A stretch of DNA of 64,000 nucleotides from Actinomycetota bacterium (GTDB taxonomy: Bacteria > Actinomycetota > Actinomycetes > S36-B12 > CAIYMF01): NCBI GenBank assembly GCA_020161245.1, contig JAIUOK010000025.1, positions 1 through 64,000 of the forward strand. Reading direction: 5' to 3'. Under the pieces are notes generated by a model that was not told the DNA's origin, did no database searches, and saw only the letters and a list, made by a program, of their open reading frames with translations. The stretch's first letter is position 1. Every line of letters begins with the position of its first letter. The position numbers were made by a program, and so were the translations under genes. Shown here one piece after another: positions 8,848 through 16,827 of the stretch.

Positions 8848-8992
8848 GCGCCAACTCGTCCCCCGCTCGTCCCCGAACAACGATCACGCGCCGACACCCA
8901 ACGGCTCGCTTGTGCTCGTGCCGTGGTGATCTGACAGGTAGCGGCGAGCGTCACGCCTGCCTGCGACGCCCTCGTAACAGGTAGGTCACCGG
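8848..8992 (+). repeat. direct repeat copy B, diverged, ending in a tRNA-like fragment
   Basis: This aligns with copy A at 4150-4318: AACTCGTCCCC, CTCGTCCCCGA, a CGACACxCAACG block and GTGCTCG occur in the same order. It ends in GACGCCCTCGTAACAGG-TAGGTCA-CCGG, parallel to copy A's anticodon loop, variable loop and T arm. The T loop is mutated and no acceptor strand can be formed. It looks like an older, eroded version of the same integration-site boundary. The two copies are in the same orientation and bracket the helicase/ATPase pair. Confidence 0.45.
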
Positions 8993-9284
8993 TGCAATGC
9001 CGGCCGCACAGGTCGCGCCTTGTAGAGGTCGCCGAGCTCGGCGATCACGGACGCGTGGCCAAGACCGCAGTTGCTGCCAGGTGACACTCTTGTTCCTGCC
9101 GTCTCTGAGCCGTCGTCCGCCGTCGAGTCAGCCAGTGTCGGCCGGATGGTCACAGAACTGGTCACAGCGGGCGGGTGAAAAGGGGAGAGCCAAGGTCAGG
9201 TCGGGAGCGCCCCCAGGTCTGTGACCTGCGACGATGCAACACCAGTCGAAAGGCCCCGCAACCTCCTGCACGCGGGGCTCGGGA
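8993..9284. other. gene-free island end
   Basis: No gene recognised. A GC hairpin (CCCCGC ... GCGGGG, about 9254-9278) precedes the tRNA-Ser fragment. Minus-strand open frames here are antisense readings of the tRNA end. Confidence 0.4.
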
Positions 9285-9311
9285 GTTCAAATCCCACCGC
9301 CACCGCCGTTG
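9285..9311 (+). other. tRNA-Ser 3'-end fragment, probable island boundary (att site)
   Basis: GTTCAAATCCCACCGCCACC, then GCC, equals the T loop, T-stem 3' strand and acceptor 3' strand of actinobacterial tRNA-Ser (5' partner GGTGGCG). Upstream the pairing partners are missing: the T-stem 5' strand is poor and there is no anticodon arm. This is therefore a fragment and not a gene. A strong terminator follows directly, as after a real tRNA gene, so the chromosome side is to the right and the island to the left. Confidence 0.6.
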
Positions 9312-9312
9312 C

Positions 9313-9345
9313 CACGAGGGGCGCCCGACTTGGGCGCCCCTCGTG
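9313..9345 (+). terminator. strong terminator-like hairpin after the tRNA-Ser fragment
   Basis: CACGAGGGGCGCCC, five-base loop GACTT, then GGGCGCCCCTCGTG: a perfect 14-bp stem. It probably terminated the original tRNA-Ser transcript. Confidence 0.75.
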
Positions 9346-9652
9346 CCGTTTCCGCTCAAGGCGGGCGCCCCCTCGTCGCACTCGGCGGTGGCGCCCTCAT
9401 TCAGGGAGGAACCCCCCGCTCCCCCTCCGGGCTACCCGCGCCGCAGGCGCCGCACTGCCCGGCCGACGAGCCCCCCGCGACGGATCCCACCGCCACCGCC
9501 CGCCGCGCGGGAAGGGCATTACCGCCCCAGCGGATCGGGCGCCACCCCGGATCACAGACCTGTGGACAGCCTGGGGCGCCTTTCTTGCCTCTATCGCAAG
9601 CGGGGGCACCTTCAACCGGCATGTGTCCCGCGAACGTGGGGGAGGTCGGGGT
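9346..9652. other. intergenic, no gene seen
   Basis: About 300 bases between the island boundary and the first core gene. Proline-rich open frames on the plus strand have no start signal or motif. CTGTGGACAG near 9559 resembles a DnaA box only weakly. Confidence 0.4.
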
Positions 9653-10315
9653 TCAGGGGAGGGCGGCGGCGAAGGCGTGGATGAGGGGGTGGATCGGGTC
9701 GCCTGAGGCGGCGCCGATGTGCGGCTGGAAGAGGCTGCCCACGAAGAAGGGGTGGTCGGGGAAGTCGAGCACCTCGGCACCGGCGTCCGGGGCGGTCGCG
9801 CCGACGACGACGCCGGAGGCCTCGAGCGCGCGCACGGCGTCGGCGGTGGGCGCGTAGCCGCAGTAGTGCATGCCCGGGAAGGGCCGGGGGCACCACGACG
9901 CGAACCGGGTGCCCGGCACCGGGGTCACGAGGCGCCGCTCGCCCTGCAGCGAGCACGCGAGCGCCGCGACGACGTTGTCGTCGGCCTCGCCGTCGGACTC
10001 GGCGTGCGTTGCGGCGCGGCCGAGGACGTCGCGGCTGTACTCGACGACGGCGTACTGCAGGCCGCCGCACGTGCCGAGGAACGGCCGGCCCGCCTCGCGC
10101 ACGTGGCGGACGGCGCAGTGCACGGCATCGTCGTCGGCGTAGGGCGAGCCCGGCACGAGCCAGACGCCGTCGAAGCCGAGGACGTCGACGCCGGAGTCCG
10201 TGCCGACCCACTCGGCGTCGACGCCGAGCTCCTCGGCCAGCCGCGGGATCAGCGCGTCGAGCTCGCGATGGCTGGGGTGGGGGCTGCGGTCTCCGAGCAG
10301 CGCGACGCGGGGCAC
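9653..10315 (-). CDS. CTP synthase-like class I glutamine amidotransferase domain protein
   Basis: A 220-residue stand-alone class I glutamine amidotransferase-like protein. The sequence FLGTCGGLQYAVVEY contains the nucleophile elbow G-T-C-G-G, as in CTP synthase GATase domains. Further on, GSLFQPHIGA supplies the catalytic-histidine region (usually H-P-E; here QPH, so the triad may be modified). Start is GTG at 10315 (VPRVALLGDRS). A much longer antisense frame continues upstream of this start through three plus-strand genes and is a shadow. It diverges from the GH13 gene with only 30 bp between starts. Substrate unknown. Confidence 0.75.
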   Translation of the reverse strand: MPRVALLGDRSPHPSHRELDALIPRLAEELGVDAEWVGTDSGVDVLGFDGVWLVPGSPYADDDAVHCAVRHVREAGRPFLGTCGGLQYAVVEYSRDVLGRAATHAESDGEADDNVVAALACSLQGERRLVTPVPGTRFASWCPRPFPGMHYCGYAPTADAVRALEASGVVVGATAPDAGAEVLDFPDHPFFVGSLFQPHIGAASGDPIHPLIHAFAAALP

Positions 10316-10345
10316 CCGCGCAGTCTGCCGCCGTAGGGTCGATCC

Positions 10346-11959
10346 ATGTCGACCGATTGGCTGCGCGACGCGGTCATCTACGAGATCTATCCGCAGTCCT
10401 TCGCCGACTCCGACGGCGACGGCATCGGCGACCTGCGCGGCGCCATCGACCGGCTCGACCACCTGCAGTGGCTCGGCGTCGACACGATCTGGTTCAACCC
10501 GCTGTTCGCCAGCCCGTTCGCCGATGCCGGCTACGACGTCGCCGACTACCTGCGGGTGGCACCGCGCTACGGCACGAACGACGACCTCGTCGAGCTCGTG
10601 GCGAAGGCGCGCGAGCGCGGGATCCGGGTGCTGCTCGACCTCGTCGTCGGCCACACCTCGATCGAGCACCCGTGGTTCCAGGCCGAGCTCAACGCAGACG
10701 GCCCGTCGCCCGAGGGCGACCGCTACGTGTGGGCGGACGACCCGCCGCTGCGCGACACGTCGGGCGACATCCCGGGCACCGCCGCCTGGGTCCGCTCGCC
10801 CGGGCCGCGCCCCGGCTGGTACCTGAAGAACTTCTACGACGCGCAGCCGGCGCTGAACTTCGGCTGGGGGTCGCTGCCGGACGACGAGCCGTGGCGCGAC
10901 GCCGTCGACGCACCCGGACCTCGCCGCAACCGCGAGAGCCTCCAGGAGATCCTGGACTACTGGCTCTCGCGCGGGGTCTCGGGCTTCCGCGTCGACATGG
11001 CGTTCTCGCTGGTGAAGGACGATCCCGGCCATGTCCAGGCGATCGCCCTGTGGCGCGAGATCCGCGCCTGGCTCGACGAGCACCACCCCGAGGCGGTGCT
11101 GCTCCCCGAGGGCCCCGAACCGCGCACGGACGGTTCGCTGGCCTTCAGCGCCGACTTCTTCCTCGTGATCTTCCAGGCGCACGCCAGCCTGTTCGACAGC
11201 GGCTTCGCCGGCCGGCTGCCCTTCCACGAGCCCATGGAGCCGTTCTTCGACGCCCGCGGCCTCGGCACCACCGAGATCTTCCTGCGCCACTGGGACGCCG
11301 CACGCGACGCCGACCCGCAGCGGCCGATCATCATGGCGAGCGCAGACCACGACTACGACCGGCTGCGCTGCGGCCCGCGCACCCCCGAGCAGCTCGGCGC
11401 GGCGTGGACCTTCCTGCTGACGTGGGGCTCGATCCCGTCCATCTACTACGGCGACGAGATCGGGATGCGCTACCTGCCCGGCATGCCCGACGTCGAGGGC
11501 GCGATCTGCAACCCCGCCTACAACCGTGCCGGCTGCCGCACGCCGATGCAGTGGGACGACGGGGCCAACGCCGGGTTCTCGTCCGCAGCGGCGGCGTCGC
11601 TCTACCTCCCGGTCGACGACGCGCCGGACGGCCCCACGGTGGCCGCGCAGCGCGACGACCCCGGCTCGACGCTGAACCTCGTACGCAGGCTGATCGCGCT
11701 GCGCCGCGATGTGCCGGTGCTCGGCGGCCGCGCGAGCACCGACGTGGTGCACGGCGGCTACCCGTTCGCCTACCTGCGCGGCGGCACCCACCTCGTCGTC
11801 GTCAACCCGCGCCAGCAGCCGGCCTCCCTCACCACCGGGATCGCGGCCGCCGCCGAGATCCTCCTCGGCGAGGGCTGCACCGTGTCGCCGTCGGACGCCG
11901 GGATCGAGCTGCACCTCGAGGGGTTCGGCTACGCCGTGCTCGCCCTGCAGACGCAGTAG
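10346..11959 (+). CDS. GH13 alpha-glucosidase / trehalose synthase-like glycoside hydrolase
   Basis: A 537-residue cytoplasmic (no signal peptide) alpha-amylase-family enzyme. It opens WLRDAVIYEIYPQSFADSDGDGIGD, typical of oligo-1,6-glucosidase and trehalose synthase. Family motifs: region I DLVVGHTSIEH, where the usual Asn of DxVxNH is Gly; region II GFRVDMAF with the nucleophile Asp; region III VLLPEGPEP with the acid/base Glu; and region IV SADHDYDR with the transition-state Asp. The C-terminal beta domain ends at the stop. It probably hydrolyses or transglycosylates alpha-glucosides. Activity cannot be settled further by eye. It has no operon partner; the next gene belongs to a fatty-acid-type cluster. 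Confidence 0.85.
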   Translation: MSTDWLRDAVIYEIYPQSFADSDGDGIGDLRGAIDRLDHLQWLGVDTIWFNPLFASPFADAGYDVADYLRVAPRYGTNDDLVELVAKARERGIRVLLDLVVGHTSIEHPWFQAELNADGPSPEGDRYVWADDPPLRDTSGDIPGTAAWVRSPGPRPGWYLKNFYDAQPALNFGWGSLPDDEPWRDAVDAPGPRRNRESLQEILDYWLSRGVSGFRVDMAFSLVKDDPGHVQAIALWREIRAWLDEHHPEAVLLPEGPEPRTDGSLAFSADFFLVIFQAHASLFDSGFAGRLPFHEPMEPFFDARGLGTTEIFLRHWDAARDADPQRPIIMASADHDYDRLRCGPRTPEQLGAAWTFLLTWGSIPSIYYGDEIGMRYLPGMPDVEGAICNPAYNRAGCRTPMQWDDGANAGFSSAAAASLYLPVDDAPDGPTVAAQRDDPGSTLNLVRRLIALRRDVPVLGGRASTDVVHGGYPFAYLRGGTHLVVVNPRQQPASLTTGIAAAAEILLGEGCTVSPSDAGIELHLEGFGYAVLALQTQ

Positions 11960-12025
11960 GGGGACGTCCGGCGCGCGGGGCCCGCGGCGACTAGCGTCAG
12001 GACCGAGGACGAGGAGGTCCTGGTC

Positions 12026-12829
12026 GTGGGTGCACAGGCGGGGACGGCGGCGGGCGCCGTCGTCACGGGCGCAGGGTCGGGCATCGGACGCGCCATCGCG
12101 CACAGGCTCGCGGCCGAAGGCTGGCGCGTCGTCGTCAACGACATCGACGCCGCCCGCGCCCACGCCGTGGCGCGGGAGGTCTCGGGCATCGGCGTGCCGG
12201 GCGACTGCGCCTCGCGCGACGGCCTGGGCGCGCTGCTCGACGCCGCCACCGACGCGCTGGGCCGCATCGACGTCTACGTCGCCAACGCCGGCGTCGCGAT
12301 CGGCCGTGGCCTCGAGACCTCCGACGCCGACTGGGAGTCGGCCTTCGAGGTCAACGTCCTCGCCCACGTGCGCGCTGCGCAGAAGCTCGTGCCGCTGTGG
12401 CTCGCCGACGGCAGGGGCGGCCGCTTCGTCGTCACCGCGTCGGCCGCCGGCCTGCTCACGATGCTCGGCAACGCGCCGTACTCCGTCACCAAGCACGGAG
12501 CCGTTGCCTTCGCCGAGTGGCTGTCGGCGACCTACCGCGACCAGGGCATCGTCGTGCAGGCGTTGTGCCCGCAGGGCGTGCGGACCCCGATGATCCAGGA
12601 CGTCGGCGCGGTGAAGCCCTTGCTGGACAACGACTCCACGCTCGAGCCTGAGCAGGTGGCCGACGTCCTCTGGGAGGCGTTCGGCGACGACCGGTTCCTG
12701 GTGCTGCCGCACCCCGAGGTAGCCACGTACTACACCGCGCGCGCGACCGCCCCCGACCACTGGCTGGCCTCGATGAACGACCTGCAGGTCAAGCTCGGGA
12801 TCCCGCGCCTCGGGGCGGGGCCCGCGTGA
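12026..12829 (+). CDS. SDR family oxidoreductase
   Basis: A 267-residue short-chain dehydrogenase/reductase. Cofactor motif TGAGSGIG is near residue 14, then VANAG, the catalytic Ser in ASAAG, and YSVTK with catalytic Tyr and Lys. Start is GTG at 12026 with GAGGAGG about 12 bases upstream. It is the first gene of a three-gene operon with a phosphotransferase (4-bp overlap) and an acyl-CoA dehydrogenase. That combination in actinobacteria resembles the split parts of the ACAD10/11 system that degrades hydroxylated acids via phosphorylation, so the SDR may act on a hydroxyacyl or aldehyde intermediate. Confidence 0.85.
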   Translation: MGAQAGTAAGAVVTGAGSGIGRAIAHRLAAEGWRVVVNDIDAARAHAVAREVSGIGVPGDCASRDGLGALLDAATDALGRIDVYVANAGVAIGRGLETSDADWESAFEVNVLAHVRAAQKLVPLWLADGRGGRFVVTASAAGLLTMLGNAPYSVTKHGAVAFAEWLSATYRDQGIVVQALCPQGVRTPMIQDVGAVKPLLDNDSTLEPEQVADVLWEAFGDDRFLVLPHPEVATYYTARATAPDHWLASMNDLQVKLGIPRLGAGPA

Positions 12830-13848
12830 GCGACGAGCTGCCCGGGCTCGACCTCGCCGCCGTCGCGGCCTGGCTCGACGCCGCACGTCCCGGGCTCCGC
12901 TCCGGCGCGCTCACCGGATCCGTCATCGCCGGCGGCATGTCGAACCTGACCTACCGGGTCGGCGACGGCTCGACCACCTGGGCGCTGCGCCGTCCCCCGC
13001 TCGGGCACGTGCTGTCGACCGCCCACGACATGGCGCGCGAGTTCCGGGTCATCAGCGCGCTGCACGGCACCGGCGTCCCCGTCGCCGAGCCGGTCGTGCT
13101 GTGCGAGGACGACACCGTCACGGGCGCGCCGTTCTACCTCATGGGCTTCGTCGACGGCGTGGTGCTCGACAAGCCCGACGTCGTGGCGGCCCTCACCCCC
13201 GACGACGCGCGGCGGTCGTGCGAGCTGCTCATGCGGACGCTGCTGTCGCTGCACGACGTCGACCCGTCGTCGGTGGGCCTCGACGGCTTCGGCCGCCCCG
13301 ACGGCTACCTGGCCCGGCAGGTCGCTCGCTGGACGACGCAGTGGGAGGCGTCGCAGACCGAGCCGCGCGAGGGGGTCGAGGACCTCGTGCGCCGGCTCGC
13401 CGCCGAGGTGCCCGAGCAGAGCGCGCCGGGCATCGTGCACGGCGACTACCGGCTCACCAACGTCATCTTCAGCCGCGACATCGCGTCCATCGCCGCGGTC
13501 GTCGACTGGGAGATGGCCACGGTGGGCGACCCGCTGGCGGACGTCGGCCTGCTCGTCGTCTACCAGACCCTGGCCGCGGGCGGGATGTTCGGCGGAGTCG
13601 CGACCTCGCCCTCGGCCGGGTTCCTCACGCCCGAGGAGATGGTCGCGCTCTACGCCGCGGCGACGACGCGCGACCTGTCGTCGCTGCGGTGGTACATCGC
13701 GTTCGGCTGGTTCAAGCTCGCCGTGATCGCGCAGGGGATCCACGCCCGCTTCGTGCAGGGCAAGACCGTCGGCGCCGGCTTCGACCAGGTGGGCGCCCAG
13801 GTGCAGAGGCTGCTCGACCAGTCCGCGCGCGCCCTCGACGGGCGCTGA
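12826..13848 (+). CDS. phosphotransferase family protein (APH-like, ACAD10/11-associated)
   Basis: A 340-residue kinase-like protein of the aminoglycoside phosphotransferase fold. Motifs: glycine-rich GGMSNLTYRV near residue 38, the Brenner motif IVHGDYRLTNVIF (catalytic Asp), and VVDWEMATVGDP supplying the metal-binding Asp. Members next to acyl-CoA dehydrogenases phosphorylate hydroxyacyl substrates rather than antibiotics (ACAD10/11 family knowledge). GTG start overlaps the SDR stop by four bases; the dehydrogenase follows 11 bp after the stop. Co-transcription is clear. Confidence 0.85.
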   Translation: MSDELPGLDLAAVAAWLDAARPGLRSGALTGSVIAGGMSNLTYRVGDGSTTWALRRPPLGHVLSTAHDMAREFRVISALHGTGVPVAEPVVLCEDDTVTGAPFYLMGFVDGVVLDKPDVVAALTPDDARRSCELLMRTLLSLHDVDPSSVGLDGFGRPDGYLARQVARWTTQWEASQTEPREGVEDLVRRLAAEVPEQSAPGIVHGDYRLTNVIFSRDIASIAAVVDWEMATVGDPLADVGLLVVYQTLAAGGMFGGVATSPSAGFLTPEEMVALYAAATTRDLSSLRWYIAFGWFKLAVIAQGIHARFVQGKTVGAGFDQVGAQVQRLLDQSARALDGR

Positions 13849-13859
13849 AGGAGGCAGGG

Positions 13860-15086
13860 ATGGACTTCCGGCACAGCGACCTGTCGCTGGAGTACCAGGA
13901 GCGCGTGCAGGCGTTCCTCGACGAGCACGTGTACCCGTCGGAGCACGAGTTCGAGCAGCAGGCCGCGGCCAACCGCGCCGCCGGCACGCCGCACCGCACG
14001 CCCGACGTGCTCCAGGCCCTCAAGGCCGAGGCGCGCTCGCGCGGGCTGTGGAACCTGTTCCTGCCCGACGTCGAGCACGGCGCCGGCCTGTCCGTGCTCG
14101 ACTACGCGCCGATCGCCGAGCTGTCCGGCCGCTCCCCCGCGCTCGCGCCCGAGGCGATGAACTGCTCCGCGCCCGACACCGGGAACATGGAGCTGCTGCA
14201 CCTGTTCGGCACGCCCGAGCAGAAGGAGCAGTGGCTCGAGCCGCTGCTCGACGCGCGGATCCGCTCGTGCTTCTCCATGACCGAGCCCGACGTCGCGTCG
14301 TCGGACGCCACCAACATCGCGGCGTCGGCCCGGGTCGACGGCGACCGCATCATCCTCAACGGCCGCAAGTGGTGGTCGACCGGCGCGATGCGGCCGGAGT
14401 GCGGGATCTCGATCGTCATGGCGGTCACCGATCCCGACGCCGACCGCCACCAGCGGCACACGATGATCCTCGTCCCGACGTCCACGCCGGGCCTCACCAT
14501 CGAGCGGTCGACGACGGTGTTCGGCTACGACGACGGCCCGCACGGCGGCCACGGCGTCATCAGCTACGACGACGTCGAGGTTCCGACGTCGAACATCCTC
14601 GGCCACCGCGGCGGCGGCTTCGCGCTCGCGCAGGCCCGCCTCGGCCCCGGACGCATCCACCACTGCATGCGCTCGATCGGCATGGCCGAGCGGGCGCTCG
14701 ACCTCATGATCGCGCGCGCGGCCGAGCGGGTGGCGTTCGGCAAGCCGATCGCCGCGCAGGGCGTGGTGCAGGAGTGGATCGCCGAGTCACGGATCCGCAT
14801 CGAGCAAGCGCGGCTGCTCACGCTCAAGGCCGCGTGGATGATCGACGCCGTCGGCGCCAAGCAGGCGCGCACCGAGATCGCCGCGATCAAGGTGGTGGCC
14901 CCGCGCACCGCGCTGTGGGTCGTGGACAAGGCGATCCAGGTGCATGGCGCGGCCGGCGTCAGCGACGACACCCCGCTGGCCGAGATGTGGGCCGGCCTGC
15001 GCACGCTCCGCCTCGCAGACGGCCCCGACGAGGTCCACCTCGCCAGCATCGCCAAGCACCAGCTCCGCCAGCACCTGTCCCGATGA
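13860..15086 (+). CDS. acyl-CoA dehydrogenase family protein
   Basis: A 408-residue FAD-dependent acyl-CoA dehydrogenase. It has the usual N-terminal helical domain, the FAD/substrate segment CFSMTEPDVASSDATN, the beta domain with NGRKWWSTGA, and a C-terminal helical domain with RAAERVAFGKPIAAQG and VHGAAGVSDDTPLAEMW. The ATG at 13860 has AAGGAGG seven bases upstream. It is the last gene of the SDR-phosphotransferase operon and resembles the ACAD10/11-type enzymes that handle 4-hydroxy acids after phosphorylation. The stop lies inside a 25-bp inverted-repeat arm shared with the convergent tadA gene. Confidence 0.88.
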   Translation: MDFRHSDLSLEYQERVQAFLDEHVYPSEHEFEQQAAANRAAGTPHRTPDVLQALKAEARSRGLWNLFLPDVEHGAGLSVLDYAPIAELSGRSPALAPEAMNCSAPDTGNMELLHLFGTPEQKEQWLEPLLDARIRSCFSMTEPDVASSDATNIAASARVDGDRIILNGRKWWSTGAMRPECGISIVMAVTDPDADRHQRHTMILVPTSTPGLTIERSTTVFGYDDGPHGGHGVISYDDVEVPTSNILGHRGGGFALAQARLGPGRIHHCMRSIGMAERALDLMIARAAERVAFGKPIAAQGVVQEWIAESRIRIEQARLLTLKAAWMIDAVGAKQARTEIAAIKVVAPRTALWVVDKAIQVHGAAGVSDDTPLAEMWAGLRTLRLADGPDEVHLASIAKHQLRQHLSR

Positions 15087-15229
15087 GGGGCCCCCAGGAC
15101 CAATAGACCGGTACATCTCCACCACTCACCGCCGGGGTCGTCCACAACAGGAGCCGACGCGGCCTGGGGACCGTCAGGGACGTGAGTGGCAGCTCTGTCT
15201 GGCTCTACTGGTCATGGGGGCCCCTCATC
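15083..15229. repeat. 25-bp inverted repeat bracketing a convergent intergenic region
   Basis: GATGAGGGGCCCCCAGGACC... at 15083-15107 is repeated inverted at about 15205-15229 with two differences. The stop codons of both convergent genes (acyl-CoA dehydrogenase and tadA) fall in the arms. About 97 bp separate the arms. It could form a long bidirectional terminator hairpin or be a small palindromic insertion. Confidence 0.6.
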
Positions 15230-15692
15230 ACGAACGGCGGGTGGCGAAGAAGTCGGCGAGGAGGGCGGAGCAGTCGGGGGCGAGGACGCCGGGGACGACT
15301 TCGGGGCGGTGGTTGAGGCGGCCGTCGCGCAGCACGTCCCAGAGCGAGCCGGCCGCGCCGTACTCCTCGTTCCACGCGCCGAACACCACGCGCGACACCC
15401 GCGAGAGCCACACCGCGCCGGCGCACATCGGGCACGGCTCGAGCGTCACCGCGAGGGTGCAGCCGTCCAGCCGCCAGGTGCCCAGCGCCGACGCCGCCCG
15501 GCGGATCGCCACCACCTCGGCGTGCGCGGTCGGGTCGTGGGTCGTCTCACGCTCGTTGGAGCCGACGGCGAGCACCTCGCCCGACGGCGACAGGACGACG
15601 GCGCCGATCGGCACCTCGCCCGCCTCGCCCGCGCGCCGCGCCTCGTCGAGCGCGAGCCGCAGCGCCGCGACATCGACCTCCCGCACCTGCAC
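15228..15692 (-). CDS. tadA: tRNA-specific adenosine deaminase
   Basis: A 154-residue zinc-dependent cytidine/deoxycytidylate-type deaminase. Catalytic motifs are intact: HAEVVAI (zinc His and catalytic Glu) and EPCPMCAGA (two zinc cysteines). It converts A34 to inosine in tRNA-Arg(ACG), allowing wobble decoding. The family is about 150-170 residues, so this is full length. Two genes upstream on the same strand lies the tRNA adenosine deaminase-associated protein, a constant actinobacterial neighbour, which supports TadA over guanine or cytosine deaminase. Confidence 0.88.
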   Translation of the reverse strand: MQVREVDVAALRLALDEARRAGEAGEVPIGAVVLSPSGEVLAVGSNERETTHDPTAHAEVVAIRRAASALGTWRLDGCTLAVTLEPCPMCAGAVWLSRVSRVVFGAWNEEYGAAGSLWDVLRDGRLNHRPEVVPGVLAPDCSALLADFFATRRS

Positions 15693-15746
15693 GGGCCGAT
15701 CCTCCCACCGGGGCGGGCCCCAGCGCTGCCGACGACCCTGTCGGGA

Positions 15747-16124
15747 TCACACGGCGTCGCGGGAGCGCGCGCCGAGCCGGTAGGCCACGTAGGCGCCCGC
15801 CGGCGCAACCACGAGGAGAGCCAGCCCCACCGTGACGAACGGCGACGGCGCATCCCGGTGCACCACGGGCACGCCCTGGCCCGAGGCGACATGGAGGTTC
15901 AACGAGTACTCGCACGTCTGGCCCACCGGCAACCACGACCAGGAGGGCGTACCCCACCGCGCCCAGCCTTCGTCCTCGAACGAGCAGGTGTCCTCAGCCG
16001 CGTTGACGAGCACGAACGCTGACGCGAGGGCGGCCAGGACACAGAGCAGGTAGACGACGCCGAGCAACCAGGCCACCGGCTTGAGCCATCCGCCCCGTTG
16101 CGTGCGATCCCCCGTGACAGCCAT
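15747..16124 (-). CDS. small membrane protein, hypothetical
   Basis: About 125 residues with two predicted transmembrane helices: [20 protein letters not shown] near the N-terminus and [20 protein letters not shown] near the C-terminus. An extracytoplasmic loop with two cysteines (CSFEDEG, QTCEYS) that could form a disulfide lies between them. Start taken as the ATG at 16124 (MAVTGDRT); one further upstream at 16142 is possible. It sits between tadA and the tadA-associated gene but does not resemble either. Function unknown. Confidence 0.65.
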   Translation of the reverse strand: MAVTGDRTQRGGWLKPVAWLLGVVYLLCVLAALASAFVLVNAAEDTCSFEDEGWARWGTPSWSWLPVGQTCEYSLNLHVASGQGVPVVHRDAPSPFVTVGLALLVVAPAGAYVAYRLGARSRDAV

Positions 16125-16175
16125 GCGCTCATGCTGCCGCACCCGGGCTCGTCGGCGCGGTCGTGGACGCGAGAG

Positions 16176-16661
16176 TCAGTCGGGGAGCTGCTCGAGGACG
16201 GTGTCGAACTGCTCGCCGAAGCCGAGGCGGCTCGCGATGCTCGCCAGCACCTCGTCGGGCCACATCTCCGGGTCCTCGAGGAGCAGCTCGATCTCGTCGG
16301 GACCCATCCCGAGGTCGTCGACGATCTTCAGATCGCCGGCGGGCACGAGCTCGTCGTCCTCGGCGTCGACCTCGTCGGGGATGCCCAGGCGGTCGAGGGC
16401 GTCGGCGCCGAGGGGCCACTCCTCCGCGGCCACGACGTCGGACACCAGCAGGCGGACGTCGGTACCGCGCACCCGGGCCAGCAGGAAGAACTCCTCGGCG
16501 ACCGACACCAGGCCGAGGACGCCGGTCTCGCCGGGCTGCACCCGCAGCGCGTCGACGAGGCCGTCGAGCGTCTCGCCGGTGCGCGGGGGCAGCGCGACGA
16601 CCTGCCAGAGGTTGTTCTCGCGCCAGGCGGCGACGGCGAAGTCGACGGCGACGTCGTCCAT
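16176..16661 (-). CDS. tRNA adenosine deaminase-associated protein
   Basis: A 161-residue acidic protein beginning [15 protein letters not shown] and containing LPAGDL-like and [19 protein letters not shown] segments. This matches the actinobacterial family annotated as tRNA adenosine deaminase-associated. Its role is unproven; the name comes from conserved linkage to tadA, seen here too. ATG at 16661 with GGGAGG eight bases upstream fixes the start. It diverges from upp across 166 bp. Confidence 0.8.
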   Translation of the reverse strand: MDDVAVDFAVAAWRENNLWQVVALPPRTGETLDGLVDALRVQPGETGVLGLVSVAEEFFLLARVRGTDVRLLVSDVVAAEEWPLGADALDRLGIPDEVDAEDDELVPAGDLKIVDDLGMGPDEIELLLEDPEMWPDEVLASIASRLGFGEQFDTVLEQLPD

Positions 16662-16827
16662 GACGCACCTCCCGGCCCGCGACGCTGCGACCGCCCGGAC
16701 GGACGGCGACCCCAGCGTGTCAGACCCGCGCCCGGCCCGGTGCCCCTTCGCGGATGCCGGGCCGCCCGGCGGGGTGAGACCAGCCTCACCCGCGACGCCG
16801 GAGGCGGCGCCGACTACTGTCCGGGCC

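Noticed and set aside
9254..9311. Complete tRNA-Ser gene
   Set aside because: Only the T loop, T-stem 3' strand and acceptor 3' strand are present; no D arm, anticodon arm or 5' acceptor strand (GGTGGCG) is found upstream.
9162..9381. Minus-strand frames reading RWRWDLNSR over the tRNA-Ser fragment
   Set aside because: Same artefact: antisense translation of the tRNA T-arm.
9346..9652. SRP RNA (ffs), often near tRNA-Ser in actinobacteria
   Set aside because: The conserved GGAAGGAAGCAGCC apical segment is absent.
9653..12886. A 1,077-codon open frame on the minus strand across four genes
   Set aside because: Only its last 220 codons encode the GATase-like protein. The rest is antisense to the well-supported GH13 and SDR genes and has a skewed Arg/Val/Gly-rich composition typical of shadow frames in high-GC DNA.
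12826..13848. Aminoglycoside resistance gene
   Set aside because: The phosphotransferase fold is shared, but operon context with an acyl-CoA dehydrogenase points to ACAD10/11-type metabolism.
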